Of a stretch of 64,000 nucleotides of DNA, positions 32,529 through 41,305 are shown piece after piece (within the stretch, counting starts at the first letter, position 1; the number at the start of each line of letters is the position of its first letter). The translations under genes and the position numbers were made by a program. Source of the DNA: WHSW01 sp963705955 (GTDB taxonomy: Bacteria > Actinomycetota > Thermoleophilia > Solirubrobacterales > 70-9); contig CAVPLH010000003.1 of the NCBI GenBank assembly GCA_963705955.1, positions 62,001-126,000 of the forward strand, in the 5' to 3' direction. The notes below the pieces were generated by a model, which saw nothing but the letters and a program-made list of their open reading frames with translations, was not told the DNA's origin and did no database searches.

Positions 32529-33146
32529 CTGCGCCTCTTCGGCCGGCGCCGCGACGACGACGCCGGCGACGAGCCGGGCTCGTCCGCCGACCGCGTCCTG
32601 ATCGTCGGGCTCGGCAACCCCGGAAGCCGCTTCGCGAAGACCCGGCACAACGTCGGCTTCGAGGTCGCCGCCGAGCTCGCCCGCCGCTGGGACCTGCCGA
32701 AGGCGAAGCAGCGCTACCGCGGCCTGATCGCCGAGGGCCGTACGGGGCCCGGCGGCGCCCGCGTTGCGGTGCTGCTCCCGCAGACGTTCATGAACGAGTC
32801 CGGCGACTCGGCCGGGCCGGCGCGCGGCAGCCTCCGGGTGCCGCTCGAGAGCGTGGTCGCGATCCACGACGAGATCGACCTGCCGTTCGGCGAGGTGCGC
32901 TCGAAGCTCGGCGGCGGCGTCGCCGGCCACAACGGGCTGAAGTCGCTGAAGCGCGGCCTGGGCAGCGCCGACTTCCAGCGGGTCCGGGTCGGGGTCGGGC
33001 GACCCGACTCGACCGACCCCGAGATCGTCTCCGCCTACGTGCTGGGGCGCTTCGCCGAGCCCGACGAGCGGGTCAGGGAGCTGATCGGCGAGGCGGCCGA
33101 CGAGGCCGAGCGGCTGGTCGAGAGGATCGCGGCCGGCGATGAATGA
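32529..33146 (+). CDS. pth: peptidyl-tRNA hydrolase
   Basis: Pth releases tRNA from stalled peptidyl-tRNA. The protein has the core motifs VGLGNPGSRFAKTRHNVGFE (catalytic His), PQTFMNESGDS and HDEIDLPFGEVRSKLGGGVA with AGHNGLKSLKR. Before the core lies a basic N-terminal leader, LRLFGRRRDDD. No ATG, GTG or TTG occurs in frame between the rplY stop and the core, so translation must start at CTG 32529 or by read-through from rplY; the residues at the CTG look like a native N-terminus. It overlaps the next gene by eight bases. Confidence 0.93.
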   Translation: MRLFGRRRDDDAGDEPGSSADRVLIVGLGNPGSRFAKTRHNVGFEVAAELARRWDLPKAKQRYRGLIAEGRTGPGGARVAVLLPQTFMNESGDSAGPARGSLRVPLESVVAIHDEIDLPFGEVRSKLGGGVAGHNGLKSLKRGLGSADFQRVRVGVGRPDSTDPEIVSAYVLGRFAEPDERVRELIGEAADEAERLVERIAAGDE

Positions 33147-33861
33147 CGCCCTGACCAACTACTCGGTCGCCGACGGCGTCGCGTTGCTGCAGCTCGATCG
33201 CCCCGACGCCCGCAACGCGCTCAACACGCCGATGCTCGAGCAGATGCTCGGCCACCTGGGCTCGGCGCGCGACGACGACCGGGTCCGGGTCCTCGTCGTC
33301 TCCTCGAGCGACCACATGGGCCTCTCGGCGGGCGCCGACGTCCGCGAGCAGCTCGACGACGACGGCCGGGTGCGGCGGATGCAGCTCTTCGCCGACCTCT
33401 ACGACGAGCTGACCGGGTTCGCGAAGCCGACGGTCGCCGCCTGCCACGGCGCCTGCGTCGGCGGGGGCGCCGAGATCGCGGTCGCCTGCGACCTCCGGGT
33501 CGGCGGCTCGAACCTGCGACTGCGCTTTCCCGGCGCCGCGCTCGGGGTACCGGTCGGCCCCGCCCGGCTGGTCACCCTCTGCGGGCTCTCGGTCGCCAAG
33601 TACCTGCTGCTGACGTCGAAGGAGGTCGACGCCGACATGGCCTATCGCTGGGGTCTGATCCACAAGGTCGTCCCGGCGCAGCGCACCGAGGAGGCCTCCC
33701 TGCAGCTCGCCGGCCAGGTCGCCGAGCACCCTCCGGAGGCGGTCGCGCGGCTGAAGGCGATGCTGCACGAGTGGGACGACGTCGAGGACCGCTCGCGGCT
33801 CGAGGGCCGCGGCCAGGTCGACTGGCAGCGAAGCGGCCCGGGGCTGCCGTACGAGGATTAG
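33139..33861 (+). CDS. enoyl-CoA hydratase/isomerase (crotonase) family protein
   Basis: This 240-residue protein has the crotonase fold: LDRPDARNALNTPMLEQML, the oxyanion-hole strand LSAGADVRE and the second oxyanion region ACHGACVGGGAEIAVACDL. In place of the usual catalytic Glu pair only a Gly-rich and Gly-Val stretch (GAALGVPVGPARLVTL) is visible, so hydratase activity is uncertain and an isomerase or hydrolase role is possible. The start overlaps pth. It ends the rplY-pth run and is followed by a GC-rich hairpin. Confidence 0.88.
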   Translation: MNDALTNYSVADGVALLQLDRPDARNALNTPMLEQMLGHLGSARDDDRVRVLVVSSSDHMGLSAGADVREQLDDDGRVRRMQLFADLYDELTGFAKPTVAACHGACVGGGAEIAVACDLRVGGSNLRLRFPGAALGVPVGPARLVTLCGLSVAKYLLLTSKEVDADMAYRWGLIHKVVPAQRTEEASLQLAGQVAEHPPEAVARLKAMLHEWDDVEDRSRLEGRGQVDWQRSGPGLPYED

Positions 33862-33864
33862 GAA

Positions 33865-33880
33865 GGCGCGAGGCCGCGCC
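33865..33880 (+). terminator. GC-rich hairpin after the crotonase gene
   Basis: Six-pair stem GGCGCG/CGCGCC with loop AGGC starts four bases after the stop. Only a short TTT appears ten bases later, so it is a weak intrinsic terminator candidate. Confidence 0.35.
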
Positions 33881-33982
33881 GCCCGGTTTGGCTGGGTGGG
33901 GGTGGGGTGGAGGCCTAGCGGCGGGTGGCGTGCCCGGTGCCGGAGGGTGCGCGGACGGTCGATCTCGGCGCGGCCCCGCTCG

Positions 33983-34059
33983 GGTTGGCCATTCGTGCAC
34001 GTATCTGATCCATGAATGGTCAGACGCTCGGGGCTGGGCGCGGGTTGACCAATGGTGCA
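33983..34059. repeat. pair of imperfect 17-bp direct repeats between convergent genes
   Basis: GGTTGGCCATTCGTGCA (33983-33999) and GGTTGACCAATGGTGCA (34043-34059) match at 14 of 17 positions. Between them CCATTCGTG and CATGAATGG form an imperfect inverted repeat. The 228-base gap between the crotonase gene and the minus-strand membrane gene otherwise holds nothing recognisable. Confidence 0.45.
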
Positions 34060-34089
34060 TCCGATCGCGACGTCGCCCGGCGGACTCGC

Positions 34090-36228
34090 TCAGGGGGCGT
34101 CGCCGAGCTTTGCGTTGAGCTTGTCGGTGACCTTGAACAGGTCGCCGGTGCGGTAGAAGTCGACCGCGATCAGGTTCGCGGTCAGGTCGCGGATCCGCTC
34201 GCAGAGCTTGATCCGCTTCATCAGCGCCTGCTCGGCGTTGACCTTGGCCGCGTTCGACGGCTTCGGGACCGGTGTGGTGTCGACCCAGTTGTTGAGCAGG
34301 AACAGCGAGCCGTCCGTGTCCCCGCGGTTCGGCTGGCAGCTCGCCCGCCGCTGCTGGCCGAGCAGCGCGTCGGCCTTCTTGAACGTGTACGGCGTTTCCT
34401 GGAGCGTGCCCTCGTAGCCGTCGTGGTACCAGGGGATCTTGCCGCCGCCGGCGTCGTTCTCGGCGAGCATCAGCACCCGGCCGCCCGTGTCGACCATCTC
34501 GCCGAGCGTCGGCCACGGCGGCCCGAGCGGACCCTTGTAGACGTAGTCGATCAGCCCCGACTCCTTGACCGCGGCGGCGATGTCGCGCGGCGCAACGTAG
34601 TCCTCGATCACGATCACCATCACCTCGTCCGGGTTCGCGGCGAGGAAGTCGCGGTACTGTCGGAACGCCTGGTCGATCGGGATCGCGCCGAGCTCACAGA
34701 ACCTGTGGCAGAGATAGACCTGCCGCGGCCCGGTGGTCGGCGAGTTGACGACCCGGTCGCGGGTTCGCAGCGCCGCGTCCAGCGCCTGCGGCCCGAGGTC
34801 CTTCTCGTAGGTCGCGCGCTCCCCGGCGGTCAGGTCCGAGAGGTCGGTCTTCACCGTCCCGCTCTCGGTCGGCTGGCCGTAGTGGGCGTCGATCAGCATC
34901 CCCCGGATCCCGTCCCGAAGCTGCTGCACGAAGCCCGCCTCCTGCTGGCCCGCGAGCCAGTGCGGGTTCGTCACCGCCGACATCGCGTTGTGGGCGCTCG
35001 GAAACGCGACCTGGTCGAGGGTCGCGTCGCAGAGCGCCTCCGAGCCGTTGCAGCCGACGGTCTCGATCGTCGCCGGGTTCTCGTCGGCGCCGCCGGTGCG
35101 GACGAAGACGACCCCGGCGACGATGATCACGAGCGCCGTCACCCCGGCGGTGATCAACGCAGTCCGGCCCCGGTGGACGTCCTCGGCGCGCTGCTCGGCA
35201 GCATGCGGGATCGCGAGCCGCATCAGCTCCGCGGCGCCGATGTAGGCGATGTAGATGCCGATCACGACCGCGAGCAGCTCGAGGAAGAGGTCGTTGCGGA
35301 CGATGATCAGGATTCCGACGCCGAGCAGCAGTACCCCGCGCAGAAGGCGCAGCGGTGGGCTCTCGGGAGCGGTCGCGATCAGCTCCCATGCGCGGCGCAG
35401 CGGCGCCCCGACGTCGACCGGTCGCAGCAGCGAGGAAGCCGCCGCCGTGATCACCGCGCCGGCGGCGGCGAAGATCACGACCGCGGTGTTCAGGTCGCCC
35501 GTGAACGCGTCCCAGGTCGCGTCGATCGCGTCGCGGCTCTGGCCCGGGTCGACCCGGTTGAGCAGGATCACGTTCGCGACTCGCAGGCCGACCAGCCCGA
35601 CGACCCCGGCGATCATCGCGCCGATCCCGAAGACGACGATGTCGCGACGGCGATCGGCGCTCGCCCAGAGCGCCACCGCGGCGGCCAGGACGGCGATCGC
35701 GAGCAGGATCCACGGCAGCGCCCTGACGCCGTCGGCGATCGTCGCCGCGGCGGCGATGATCCCCGGAAGCTTGTCGGTGAGCACGTCGACATCGGCGCCG
35801 CCGGGGATCTGCTTCGCGAGCTTCGGCGCGAACGCCTGAAGCGCCCCGCGCGCGGTGGTGCCGATGTCGGCCAGGGTCAGGGTGACCGTGTTCGCGTCCT
35901 TTACGAACAGGCTCCGGTGCAGGTCGCGGGCAGCGGCGGCGAACAGGTCCTCGAACGGCTTGCTGCGCACGGCGCCGGCGATCACCTGCTCGATCACCGG
36001 CTGCACGGAGATCAGATCCGGCTTCGCGCTGACCAGCTGCTCGGAGACCCGGCTGCCGATCTCGTTGCTCACCGCGTCGCTCGAGAGCGCCGCGGAGGCC
36101 CGGTCGGCGAACTGGTCGGAGCTCAGGATCGTATGCGCGAGGTAGCCGGCCACCAGCGCCAGTAGCGCAAAGACCGCCGCCACCACCGCCAGGGTGGGGC
36201 CGATGATCCGTCGTGCCCGCACGCTCAT
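34090..36228 (-). CDS. membrane protein with phospholipase-C-like X domain
   Basis: The 712-residue protein has a first membrane helix (LAVVAAVFALLALVAGYLA), an extracellular part of about 130 residues, then a cluster of further helices (LLAIAVLAAAVALWASADRR and others to about residue 370). The last 340 residues form a PI-PLC X-like domain: LDQVAFPSAHNAMSAV supplies the first catalytic His, GIRGMLIDAHYG the metal and second His region, and QVYLCHRFCELG a Cys-containing loop. It probably acts outside the membrane on lipids or glycolipids. The ATG follows TAGGGT by six bases and is divergent from mfd. Confidence 0.85.
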   Translation of the reverse strand: MSVRARRIIGPTLAVVAAVFALLALVAGYLAHTILSSDQFADRASAALSSDAVSNEIGSRVSEQLVSAKPDLISVQPVIEQVIAGAVRSKPFEDLFAAAARDLHRSLFVKDANTVTLTLADIGTTARGALQAFAPKLAKQIPGGADVDVLTDKLPGIIAAAATIADGVRALPWILLAIAVLAAAVALWASADRRRDIVVFGIGAMIAGVVGLVGLRVANVILLNRVDPGQSRDAIDATWDAFTGDLNTAVVIFAAAGAVITAAASSLLRPVDVGAPLRRAWELIATAPESPPLRLLRGVLLLGVGILIIVRNDLFLELLAVVIGIYIAYIGAAELMRLAIPHAAEQRAEDVHRGRTALITAGVTALVIIVAGVVFVRTGGADENPATIETVGCNGSEALCDATLDQVAFPSAHNAMSAVTNPHWLAGQQEAGFVQQLRDGIRGMLIDAHYGQPTESGTVKTDLSDLTAGERATYEKDLGPQALDAALRTRDRVVNSPTTGPRQVYLCHRFCELGAIPIDQAFRQYRDFLAANPDEVMVIVIEDYVAPRDIAAAVKESGLIDYVYKGPLGPPWPTLGEMVDTGGRVLMLAENDAGGGKIPWYHDGYEGTLQETPYTFKKADALLGQQRRASCQPNRGDTDGSLFLLNNWVDTTPVPKPSNAAKVNAEQALMKRIKLCERIRDLTANLIAVDFYRTGDLFKVTDKLNAKLGDAP

Positions 36229-36234
36229 GCGCGC

Positions 36235-36240
36235 ACCCTA
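36235..36240 (-). promoter_or_regulatory. putative leaderless -10 (TAGGGT, minus strand)
   Basis: On the minus strand TAGGGT ends six bases before the ATG at 36228. Confidence 0.5.
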
Positions 36241-36289
36241 TTGCGGGCGGGGGTCCAATCCCGCTCGCGGGCGGGCCAAATCACTTGGC

Positions 36290-36295
36290 TAGCCT
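36290..36295 (+). promoter_or_regulatory. putative leaderless -10 (TAGCCT) of mfd
   Basis: TAGCCT lies just before the conserved N-terminus of Mfd. With the usual 6-12 base spacing the start would be CTG 36304. Confidence 0.4.
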
Positions 36296-39200
36296 TGCCG
36301 CACCTGCTCAGGTCACTGCTCGACATCCCGCTCACCGAGGAGCGATTCCGACGCCTCGCGACCTCGCTGCACTCCGGCGAGGCGGTCGACCTGCGCGCTT
36401 CCGGCTCGATCCGGCCCTTCCTGCTCGCCTCCCTGCTCGAGGCGGAGGAGGGCCTCGGCGGCCGTCAGGCGCTCGTCGTCGCTGCCGACGACGTCGCCGC
36501 CCGGGACCTGGCCCGCTCTCTCGGCGCCTACCTGGCGCCGCGCCGGGTTCGCTACTACCCGTCACGCGGGACCGGGTACGAGTCGCACCTGGCGCCGCCG
36601 CCGCACCTGGTCGGGCTCCGGATCGGCGCCCTCGACGCGCTCGCCGCCGCGCCGGTCGAGGGCGAGGAGCCCCCGGTCGTCATCGCCTCCGCCGTCGCCC
36701 TCGCCGAGGCGGTTCCCGACGCATCGCTGCGACCCGACGGCTTCGTCCTTCATCGCGGCGAGGAGATCGACCTCGGCGACGTCTCCGAGCTGCTGGTCGA
36801 GGCCGGCTACGAGCGCACCGACCAGGTGCAGGAGCGCGGCCAGTTCGCGGTCCGGGGCGGCATCCTCGACGTCTTCGGGGCGACCGAGGACCGGGCGGCG
36901 CGGCTGGAGCTGTTCGGCGACGAGATCGAGTCGATCCGCTGGTTCTCGACCTTCACCCAGCGCTCGCTCGGAGAGTCCGAGCGGATCGAGCTCGACCCGG
37001 CGGCCGAGCTCGCGCTCGAGCATCGTGAGCTGGCCGAGATCGCGAGCTCCGGCGACGACGGTGAGCGGCCGGACATCGCCGAGCTGCTCCCGGTCGACGC
37101 CTTCCGCGCCCCGCTCGAGCTGATCGGCCCGCAGACCGCGATCCTGATCGCCGCGGCCGAGGAGATCCCGGCGGCGCTTCACGACCACTGGGAGGACGTG
37201 ACCACCGCGATGCGCGACTCCGACGCGCGACACCTCTACGTCGACGTCGCCGAGCCGCTCGCGGAACGTGCCCTGCTGCGGATCCGGCTCGCGAGCGAGG
37301 ACGACGCCGACGGCGCCTTCAGGGCCCAGGCGCCGACCTCGGCGGCGCGCAGCATCGGCGAGGCGGAGGCGCAGCTCGAGAAGGAGGTTCGTTCCGGATA
37401 CCGGGTCGTGGTCACGTTCTCGGGTCGCGGCGAGGCCGAGCGAACGCGCTACAACCTCAACCGGGTCGACGCCAGGTTCCTCCCCGAGCATCTCCCCGAC
37501 GACCCGACCCCGGTGGACGCCGAGCCCGGTACCCGGCCCGATGGAGCCGTGTGGTTCGCGGAGGCCGCGCTCGCCGACGGCTTCGTCTCGCCGCAGCTGC
37601 GCCTCGCGGTGATCCCGTTCCGCCGGCTCGTCCACCGGCGTCGCGCCGCCTCCTCGCCGGCCTCGCGCGGCCGGATGGCGAGCTTCGCGGACCTCCGGGT
37701 CGGTGACTTCGTCGTCCACGAGGACCACGGGATCGCCCGCTTCGCGGGCTTCGAGACGAAGACGGTCGCCGGGATCACCCGCGATTATCTCGAGCTCGAG
37801 TATCGGGGCGAGGACCGGGTCTTCTCGCCCACCGACCAGCTCGCCAAGATCACCCGGTACCTCGGCGCCGGCGGCGATGAGCCGCAGCTCTCGGCGCTCG
37901 GCTCGAAGCGCTGGGAGGCGGTCAAGGCGCGAGCCCGGCGCGCGGCGCGCGAGCTCGCCGGGGAGCTGCTCAACCTCTACGCCGAGCGCCAGGCGCGCCG
38001 CGGCCACGCCTTCGAGCCCGACGGCGAGTGGCAGATGCAGCTCGAGCAGTCGTTTCCCTATCGCGAGACGGCCGACCAGATCGAGGCGATCGACGCGGTC
38101 AAGGGCGACATGGAGTCCGAGCGCCCGATGGACCGGCTGATCTGCGGCGACGTCGGCTACGGGAAGACGGAGGTCGCCCTGCGGGCGGCGCTGAAGGCGG
38201 CCGGGGAGGGACGCCAGGTGATGATGCTGGTGCCGACGACGATCCTCGCCCAGCAACACCTCGGAACCTTCAACGAGCGCCTCGCCGAGTTCCCGCTCGA
38301 GATCGAGATGGTCTCGCGGCTGCGCAAGCCGGCCGAGGTTCGCGAGGCGATCGCGCGCTTCGCCGACGGCAAGGTCGACATCCTGATCGGCACCCACCGG
38401 CTGCTCTCGCGCGATGTGCGCGCCAAGGAGCTCGGGCTCGTGATCGTCGACGAGGAGCAGCGCTTCGGCGTCAAGCAGAAGGAGCTCCTGCGGCAGCTGA
38501 AGCTGCGCGTCGACGTGCTCTCGCTCTCCGCGACGCCGATCCCGCGCACCCTGCAGATGAGCCTCGCGGGGCTCCGCGACATCTCGGTGATCGAGACACC
38601 GCCCGAGGGCCGGCGGCCGGTGCGGACCTACGTCGGGCCCTACGACGAGGAGCTGGTCAGGCGCGCGATCGAGCGCGAGGCCGGACGCAGCGGCCAGATC
38701 TTCTTCCTCCACAACCGGATCGACACGTTGCACCAGGTCGCCGAGCGCCTCCGCGCCCTCTGCCCGGCCGTCAGCTTCGCCGAGGCGCACGGCCAGATGG
38801 ACGAGTCCGAGCTCGAGTCGACGATGCTCGCCTTCCTGCGCGGCGACGCCGACGGCCTGGTCGCGACGACGATCATCGAGTCGGGCCTCGACATCCCGCA
38901 GGCGAACACGCTGATCGTCGAGCGAGCCGACCAGCTCGGCCTCGCGCAGGCGTATCAGATCCGCGGCCGGGTCGGGCGCTCGAAGGAGCGCGCGTTCGCC
39001 TACATGCTCTATCCGTCCGAGGAGGCGTTGGGCGCCGACGCCGGCGCCCGGCTCGCGACCCTATCCGACCACACGGAGCTCGGCTCGGGCTTCGCGATCG
39101 CGATGCGCGACCTCGAGCTCCGCGGCGCGGGCGACCTGCTCGGAGACGAGCAGTCGGGCCATGTCGCGGCGGTCGGCTTCGAGCTCTACGTCTCGCTGCT

Positions 39201-39708
39201 CGACGAGGCGGTCGAGCAGCTGCGCGCCGCGGGCGAGGACGACGGCGCCGCTGAGGCGCCGGTGCGGCTCGACGTCGACGTCGACGCCTACCTGCCGGCC
39301 GACTACATCCCCTTCGAGGCGGCGAAGATCGACGTCCACCGCCGGGTGGCCGGCGCCCGTCGGCAGGGCGAGCTGCGCGAGCTCCGCGACGAGCTCCGGG
39401 ACCGCTTCGGGCCGGTTCCGGATCCGGTCGAGAACCTGCTCAGCCTGCAGCGGGCGCGGATCGAGCTCGGCGCCGCGGGCGCGCGGATCGCCGAGGTCCG
39501 CGGCGGCCGGCTCTCGATCGTGCCGCTCGAGCTCGACGCCGCGACCGTCGGGCGGATCCGCGAGGCGATCCCGGAGGCGATGTACGAGCTCCGGACGCGG
39601 ACCCTGTCGCTGCGCGTCGACGAGCAGCCGGCCGAGCGCCTGGAGGCGATGCTCGCCCTCACCGAGGCGCTCGCCGACGCCGTTCGAGAGCAGCCGGTGG
39701 CGGCTTGA
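36295..39708 (+). CDS. mfd: transcription-repair coupling factor
   Basis: Mfd removes stalled RNA polymerase and recruits UvrA. The protein of about 1137 residues has the UvrB-like N-terminal modules (YYPSRGTGYESHLAPPP, QFAVRGGILDVFG), the RNA-polymerase interaction domain (FADLRVGDFVVHEDHGIARF), and the RecG-like motor with Walker A GDVGYGKTEVA, DEEQRFG box and SATPIPRTLQMS. It ends in the TRCF regulatory domain. Start choice is uncertain: TTG 36295 overlaps the TAGCCT element, CTG 36304 fits leaderless spacing and gives LLRSLLDIPL, and TTG 36241 would lie upstream of the promoter. Confidence 0.96.
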   Translation: MPHLLRSLLDIPLTEERFRRLATSLHSGEAVDLRASGSIRPFLLASLLEAEEGLGGRQALVVAADDVAARDLARSLGAYLAPRRVRYYPSRGTGYESHLAPPPHLVGLRIGALDALAAAPVEGEEPPVVIASAVALAEAVPDASLRPDGFVLHRGEEIDLGDVSELLVEAGYERTDQVQERGQFAVRGGILDVFGATEDRAARLELFGDEIESIRWFSTFTQRSLGESERIELDPAAELALEHRELAEIASSGDDGERPDIAELLPVDAFRAPLELIGPQTAILIAAAEEIPAALHDHWEDVTTAMRDSDARHLYVDVAEPLAERALLRIRLASEDDADGAFRAQAPTSAARSIGEAEAQLEKEVRSGYRVVVTFSGRGEAERTRYNLNRVDARFLPEHLPDDPTPVDAEPGTRPDGAVWFAEAALADGFVSPQLRLAVIPFRRLVHRRRAASSPASRGRMASFADLRVGDFVVHEDHGIARFAGFETKTVAGITRDYLELEYRGEDRVFSPTDQLAKITRYLGAGGDEPQLSALGSKRWEAVKARARRAARELAGELLNLYAERQARRGHAFEPDGEWQMQLEQSFPYRETADQIEAIDAVKGDMESERPMDRLICGDVGYGKTEVALRAALKAAGEGRQVMMLVPTTILAQQHLGTFNERLAEFPLEIEMVSRLRKPAEVREAIARFADGKVDILIGTHRLLSRDVRAKELGLVIVDEEQRFGVKQKELLRQLKLRVDVLSLSATPIPRTLQMSLAGLRDISVIETPPEGRRPVRTYVGPYDEELVRRAIEREAGRSGQIFFLHNRIDTLHQVAERLRALCPAVSFAEAHGQMDESELESTMLAFLRGDADGLVATTIIESGLDIPQANTLIVERADQLGLAQAYQIRGRVGRSKERAFAYMLYPSEEALGADAGARLATLSDHTELGSGFAIAMRDLELRGAGDLLGDEQSGHVAAVGFELYVSLLDEAVEQLRAAGEDDGAAEAPVRLDVDVDAYLPADYIPFEAAKIDVHRRVAGARRQGELRELRDELRDRFGPVPDPVENLLSLQRARIELGAAGARIAEVRGGRLSIVPLELDAATVGRIREAIPEAMYELRTRTLSLRVDEQPAERLEAMLALTEALADAVREQPVAA

Positions 39709-39742
39709 GCGTTCGCTGAGCCGGCGCTTAGGTTGCGCCCGT

Positions 39743-39748
39743 TATGCT
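39743..39748 (+). promoter_or_regulatory. putative leaderless -10 (TATGCT)
   Basis: TATGCT ends nine bases before the GTG at 39758. Confidence 0.5.
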
Positions 39749-39757
39749 GCCGAATCC

Positions 39758-41305
39758 GTGAGTCCGAAGGTGCAGGGAAAGAAGAAGCCCCCCGCCGCCG
39801 CTTCGAGGCGGGCCGGCGGCCAGAAGACGATCGCGCTGATCGGCTTCGCCGTCCTCCTGGTGGCGCTGTTCGTGATCGTCGCCGCCGCCGAGGGGCTCGG
39901 GCAGCCGAGCGTGCCCAGCGACGCGATCGCGGTGGTCGACGACGCGCCGGACGGCACCATAACCAAGGAGCAGTTCGATCGTGCCCTGACCCAGACCGCC
40001 GCCCGGCAGGGCATCAACCAGGTTCCCGCCGCCACCGACCCGCAGTACAAGGCGCTCGCCGACGCGGCGCAGTCCGACCTGCTGCTCTCGCGCTGGGTGC
40101 TCGGCGAGGCCGCGGAGCGCGGGATCGAGATCTCCGACCGCCAGATCACCGACGAGCTCGAGAAGGTGAAGTCACAGCAGTTCGGCTCCGAGAAGGCGTT
40201 CCAGAAGTTCCTCGACCAGTCGGGCTTCACGCTCGACGAGGCGCAACAGCGGATCGAGCTGCAGCTGATCTCGAGCCAGATCCAGCAGGACGTGCTGCCG
40301 GGGACGCCGTCGGTCTCCGACCAGGAGATCCAGGACTACTACGACGCCAACAAGGCGCAGTTCGAGCAGCCCGAGAGCCGCGACGTGCGGGTCATCCTGA
40401 CGAAGACCGCCGCCGACGCGAACAAGGCGAAGGCGGCCCTCGGAAGCTCCCCGTCGCCGCAGACCTGGCAGAAGGTCGCGAAGCAGTACTCGATCGACGA
40501 GGCGACGAAGAGCACCGGCGGCCTGCGCCAGGCGGTCGTCGCGGGCCAGTCCGACCCGACCCTCGACCAGCAGATCTTCTCGGCCGAACAGGGCGCTCTG
40601 GTGGGCCCGTTCAAGACCCAGACGGGCTACTACGTGATCGAGGTCGAGAAGATCACCCCGGGCAAGACGACGTCGGTCTCCGACGCGACCGACCAGATTC
40701 GCCAGTCGCTCGCCTCGGCGCGACAGCAGGAGGCCGCGACCAACTTCCAGAGTGATTTCCGCGAGAAGTGGACCGACCGCACGGTCTGCGCCGACGGCTA
40801 CGTGATCGACCAGTGCTCGAACTTCGTCCCGCCGGTGACCGTCTGCACCGAGAAGCAGGCCGACACCGAGGGCTGTCCGGCCCCCGTGATCTCGACGAAA
40901 CCGATCGCGCCCGGCACCGCGACCGTGTTCGGCGGCACTCCCGCGCCGGGGCTGCCCCAGGGGCCGATGAAGACGCCGCCCGGGGCCTCGGGCACCGGTG
41001 TCCCGCCCGGGCTGCTGCCGACCGGCGTCGCTCCCGGCGCTCCGCCGGGCACGGTCCCGCCCGGGAGCGTCCCGCGGGGCCGGCAGCGTGCCGCCGGGCA
41101 GCGTCCCGCCCGGGAGCGTGCCGCCGCAGACCGCCCCGCCGCAGACCGCCCCGCCGCAGACCGCGCCGCCGCAGAGCGTCCCGCAGGCCCCGCCCGGCGG
41201 CTGATCGCCCCTGATGGCCCGGTCGCCACGTGGCGACTCTCCCGCCGAGGCGGCGCTCGTCGCGCTCGAGCGACTCGATGCGATCACGCGGCGTCTGCGT
41301 CGTGA
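39758..41305 (+). CDS. SurA/PrsA-like peptidyl-prolyl isomerase, C-terminus frameshifted
   Basis: After a basic start (SPKVQGKKKPP) comes one membrane anchor (TIALIGFAVLLVALFVIVAA), a SurA N-terminal-like chaperone region (ITKEQFDRALTQTAARQG) and a parvulin (PpiC) domain with SRDVRVILTKTAADANKAKA, KQYSIDEATKSTGGLRQ and GPFKTQTGYYVIEVE. It should fold exported proteins outside the membrane. The tail is Pro-rich. As sequenced it runs to 41305, overlapping mazG by 92 bases with Arg-rich nonsense. Dropping one G from GGGG at 41076-41079 restores a repetitive VPPGSVPPGSVPPQTAPPQ tail ending APPGG at a TGA at 41204, ten bases before mazG. Confidence 0.9.
   Translation: MSPKVQGKKKPPAAASRRAGGQKTIALIGFAVLLVALFVIVAAAEGLGQPSVPSDAIAVVDDAPDGTITKEQFDRALTQTAARQGINQVPAATDPQYKALADAAQSDLLLSRWVLGEAAERGIEISDRQITDELEKVKSQQFGSEKAFQKFLDQSGFTLDEAQQRIELQLISSQIQQDVLPGTPSVSDQEIQDYYDANKAQFEQPESRDVRVILTKTAADANKAKAALGSSPSPQTWQKVAKQYSIDEATKSTGGLRQAVVAGQSDPTLDQQIFSAEQGALVGPFKTQTGYYVIEVEKITPGKTTSVSDATDQIRQSLASARQQEAATNFQSDFREKWTDRTVCADGYVIDQCSNFVPPVTVCTEKQADTEGCPAPVISTKPIAPGTATVFGGTPAPGLPQGPMKTPPGASGTGVPPGLLPTGVAPGAPPGTVPPGSVPRGRQRAAGQRPARERAAADRPAADRPAADRAAAERPAGPARRLIAPDGPVATWRLSRRGGARRARATRCDHAASAS

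Noticed and set aside
34012..36165. 717-codon open frame on the plus strand
   Set aside because: It lies antisense to the membrane/PLC gene; its product is Arg/Asp/Val-rich without domains. Long antisense frames are common at this GC content.
36562..38790. 742-codon minus-strand frame inside mfd
   Set aside because: Antisense shadow; the opposite strand encodes all Mfd motifs.
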